This document shows, in pieces, positions 15,216 to 17,257 of a DNA stretch of 17,257 nt (position 1 is its first letter; each line of letters opens with the position of its first letter). The notes under the pieces were generated by a model. That model ran no database searches. It saw only the letters and a program-made list of their open reading frames with translations, and was not told where the DNA came from. Origin of the DNA: Ruminococcus sp. UBA3280 (lineage in GTDB: Bacteria; Bacillota; Clostridia; Oscillospirales; Ruminococcaceae); NCBI GenBank assembly GCA_002362175.1, contig DETU01000077.1, positions 1 to 17,257 of the forward strand, given 5' to 3'. A program made the position numbers and the translations under genes.

Positions 15216-16202
15216 TTAATTATTTTTTGGCTTATAATGTAATAAATCTTCTCCAAAAACGCCGTTTTCTTCGCAGAATTCAGCATATTTCAAAAGCTCA
15301 CTTATTGCCATTTCTACCTGAAATTCATTAAGTTCCACATAATATTCTTCCACACCAAATTGGTCTTTTGTGAGAATATAAAGTTGGTGAACATATTTAT
15401 CGCCCTTGTAGAAAAAATCATATGTGTCGTATTTCTTCTGCCGCACAACATGACGCGAAACTTTTTTTATATCTCTGTTTTTTATCAAACACACCCCTAA
15501 CTGATTGTAAATCAGAGTATATTTAATACCGATGTTTATCCCAGCTTTTTTATGTGAAAGCATTACTCCGTTTTCATATGATCTCTCAATATCCGCAATA
15601 TCTGCATATTCCTGTGTATCGCTATAAAAAATTTTAACGGGCGAGAACCTTATATTTTGAATGTATACAAGAATAAGATATATACCAATAATGACCACAA
15701 TCAGCGGTATAACGCAAGCAAAAATATCTGCAAAAATCGGATATTCATTAAGATCTTCGTCATTTTTTAACGAATCATAAAGAAAAACAGCTAACAAAAT
15801 CATAAAAAGCCCCATAATCCATAACCAATGAGGCTGCATTCTGCGGTATCGTGCGGTCAGATCGGCTTTCATTCCCTTTTTATTTGGAACTTTAAACGGC
15901 TTTTTCTGCACATATTCCAGATACTTCTCGCGCCATTCAGAGGACGTAAAATAGCAGTTATCATAAATATCGCCCTGAATTTTTTTGAATTTTTTATCAT
16001 TCCGCTTTTCTTTTACATATCCGTAAATGAAGTATGTGATCATCACGCCTGAAATTACGCCTAATATCCATAGTGGCAAAGAAATGCTAATGAAAAGCTT
16101 TCCAAAAAGTAAATATGTGAATATGGGAGACAGCAGTATTCCTGCTATCAGCCTTGCAAGTGGACTGGCGATCGGCTTTTTTTGCTTTTTACGTCTACTC
16201 AT
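15216..16202 (-). CDS. Membrane protein of unknown function with four predicted helices
   Basis: A 328-residue protein I do not recognise. The N-terminus is very basic (MSRRKKQKK). Hydrophobic stretches suggest helices at about 15-33, 38-62, 125-142 and 155-182, grouped as two hairpins with a soluble loop of about 60 residues between them. A soluble C-terminal half of about 145 residues follows. That half has alternating beta-type segments (YTLIYNQLGVCLI, YVHQLYILTKDQ) and an amphipathic terminal helix, which would suit a PH-like or YcxB-like fold, but this is a guess from pattern only. The start ATG at 16202 lies 9 bases after the epimerase stop, with CGGAG inside that gene. It is 17 bases upstream of tyrS on the same strand. 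Confidence 0.8.
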   Translation of the reverse strand: MSRRKKQKKPIASPLARLIAGILLSPIFTYLLFGKLFISISLPLWILGVISGVMITYFIYGYVKEKRNDKKFKKIQGDIYDNCYFTSSEWREKYLEYVQKKPFKVPNKKGMKADLTARYRRMQPHWLWIMGLFMILLAVFLYDSLKNDEDLNEYPIFADIFACVIPLIVVIIGIYLILVYIQNIRFSPVKIFYSDTQEYADIADIERSYENGVMLSHKKAGINIGIKYTLIYNQLGVCLIKNRDIKKVSRHVVRQKKYDTYDFFYKGDKYVHQLYILTKDQFGVEEYYVELNEFQVEMAISELLKYAEFCEENGVFGEDLLHYKPKNN

Positions 16203-16211
16203 TTCATTGCA

Positions 16212-17114
16212 TCAACTCCGTAAATTCTTTTGAATAAAATTCAAGTAATCTTTTTGTACAACATTATCACGGTTATTTTTGAACCACTCATAAGATTCCA
16301 CCATAGAAACCTCAAGCGGCTTGACGTCGGGCATAATATTCTGCTGTTTTGTGACGTCAAGTATATACTCATAATCCCTAAACGGGAAATACATACGCTG
16401 CTCTATATCTGACGACACATATCGGATATCAGGCGTTTTTCCCAATACACCATAGCAAAGCTTCACCCACTCGTTAATGCTGACAGTTGTCGGATTTCCG
16501 CAATTGATAATATGAGTATCGGGTTTTAATTCAACGATTTTCATGATAAGTCTGCATAAATCCTCCACATCAAAAAATTGCAGCTTCATTTTGCCGTCTT
16601 TAGGAATATAAAACGGCAAATTCGATTCCGCGCATTCGAATACAAACGCTTCGCGGCGCAAATTATTCATTTTGCCGCATAAATACGGAGGGCGTATAAT
16701 ATATGCATCAGGGATATGCTTGTGCACATATTTTTCCGCACTTATCTTATTTGTGCCGTAATCTTCCCAATGTACGTTGAATCCAGTCGGCATTTCCTCC
16801 GAAAAAGGCTGGGGAAGAGTTTCGGGATAAACCGCGCTGGAGCTTATCATTATATAATTTTCGAAATCTCCGAGAGCGTTCGCAAGATTTGCAGTGTCGG
16901 TTTCATTATAGACCGCCACGTCGATAACAAGATCGAAAGCAATATTTTTAAGCCGCCTTCCAATGTCGTTTCTGTCGCAGTTTATCAGATGAACGCCTTT
17001 GGACTGCGGACGTGAATTTCTGTTCAGCACATAGACTTCATGTCCGCAATTCGTGAAATATTCCGCAGTAAATCTGCTTACAAATACCGTTCCGCCCGTG
17101 ACAAGAATCCTCAT
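16212..17114 (-). CDS. NAD-dependent epimerase/dehydratase-like protein (extended SDR)
   Basis: A 300-residue Rossmann-fold protein. The nucleotide-binding loop opens MRILVTGGTVFVSR, where the third glycine of the usual GxxGxxG is Ser13. Acidic/basic residues after the second strand (NRNSR) resemble those of other extended SDRs. The SSS motif (91-93) and Y119-x3-K123 give the expected catalytic Ser/Tyr/Lys set. The C-terminal half is of the substrate-binding type. The sugar-nucleotide or other substrate cannot be told from sequence. AGGAGG (17128-17123) precedes the ATG and overlaps the stop codon of the upstream gene, so the two are coupled. Nothing else in the window is a sugar pathway gene. 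Confidence 0.88.
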   Translation of the reverse strand: MRILVTGGTVFVSRFTAEYFTNCGHEVYVLNRNSRPQSKGVHLINCDRNDIGRRLKNIAFDLVIDVAVYNETDTANLANALGDFENYIMISSSAVYPETLPQPFSEEMPTGFNVHWEDYGTNKISAEKYVHKHIPDAYIIRPPYLCGKMNNLRREAFVFECAESNLPFYIPKDGKMKLQFFDVEDLCRLIMKIVELKPDTHIINCGNPTTVSINEWVKLCYGVLGKTPDIRYVSSDIEQRMYFPFRDYEYILDVTKQQNIMPDVKPLEVSMVESYEWFKNNRDNVVQKDYLNFIQKNLRS

Positions 17115-17126
17115 AATGAAATCCTC

Positions 17127-17257
17127 CTAAAAAAATTTGAGCTGCATATCTCCATAACCCATTTTATAGGAGGAAATTATGCTCTTCATATTATAAATAA
17201 TGCCGAATTTTTCACATTCCTCTGTAAAAACCCGCCATAATTCACGTGAATTCGGAC
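17127..17257 (-). CDS. C-terminal end of a probable radical-SAM (SplB-like) protein, partial
   Basis: On the - strand a frame is open from the window edge to TAG at 17127-17129, giving 42 residues. They include EECEKFGIIYNMKSIIS, then YKMGYGDMQLKFF at the end. This pattern (Cys-Glu-Lys-x-Gly-Ile-x-Tyr-x-Met..., ending in QL-x-F) resembles the tails of clostridial SPL-family radical SAM proteins, from memory. The iron-sulfur motif would lie outside the window, so this is tentative. The stop codon overlaps the AGGAGG of the epimerase gene, which supports both the frame and co-transcription. Confidence 0.5.
   Translation of the reverse strand, partial: PNSRELWRVFTEECEKFGIIYNMKSIISSYKMGYGDMQLKFF

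Noticed and set aside
15199..15300. T-box riboswitch upstream of tyrS
   Set aside because: Only 17 non-coding bases are available, with no stems or T-box sequence in them.
1..17257. CRISPR array, tRNA/rRNA genes, transposases, integrases or phage genes
   Set aside because: No spaced direct repeats, cloverleaf or rRNA sequence, or transposase/integrase motifs were seen on either strand.

Overview
The window looks like chromosomal DNA of a Gram-positive, spore-lineage Clostridia, most likely a Ruminococcus-like member of the Oscillospiraceae/Ruminococcaceae. Three things point there. The first 177 bases encode the end of a protein that resembles a ruminococcal dockerin. The long + strand gene run follows the Bacillus/Clostridia order yicC-remA-gmk-rpoZ-(coaBC)-priA-def-fmt-rsmB-rlmN-prpC-prkC-rsgA-(rpe)-thiN-spoVM. 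The DNA is fairly AT-rich with strong AGGAGG-type ribosome sites. The species cannot be named from the sequence alone.

Layout. Bases 1-177 are the 3' end of a dockerin-like protein, followed by a textbook terminator (192-223) and a good sigma-A-type promoter (234-262). Bases 327-13204 hold a tightly packed unidirectional operon of 14 genes, with stop/start overlaps or gaps mostly below 25 bases. They are a YicC/YloC endoribonuclease-family protein, RemA, guanylate kinase, RNA polymerase omega, PriA, peptide deformylase, Met-tRNA formyltransferase, RsmB, RlmN, a PP2C phosphatase, a PASTA Ser/Thr kinase, RsgA, thiamine pyrophosphokinase, and a 27-residue SpoVM peptide gene that ordinary gene callers can miss. 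coaBC and rpe, usually in this order, are absent from their slots.

Bases 13251-13823 hold a small unit unlike its neighbours: a perfect 16-bp inverted repeat, a perfect consensus promoter (TTGACA-17-TATAAT) and a GNAT acetyltransferase with inverted glutamine codon preference. This suggests later acquisition. Bases 13824-13983 contain two hairpins that separate the convergent genes.

Bases 13984-17257 are on the - strand, reading right to left: the end of a probable radical-SAM protein, an NAD-dependent epimerase/dehydratase-like SDR, a four-helix membrane protein of unknown function, and tyrosyl-tRNA synthetase.

The main operon links nucleotide supply (gmk), transcription (rpoZ), replication restart (priA), translation initiation and N-terminal processing (fmt, def), rRNA modification (rsmB, rlmN), ribosome maturation (rsgA), cell-wall-responsive phosphosignalling (phosphatase plus PASTA kinase) and spore coat assembly (spoVM). 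No clearly new multi-gene system is visible. The best second-look items are spoVM beside a dockerin gene, the GNAT/palindrome unit, the unusual C-terminal extension of the PASTA kinase, and hairpins at the starts of rsgA and spoVM.
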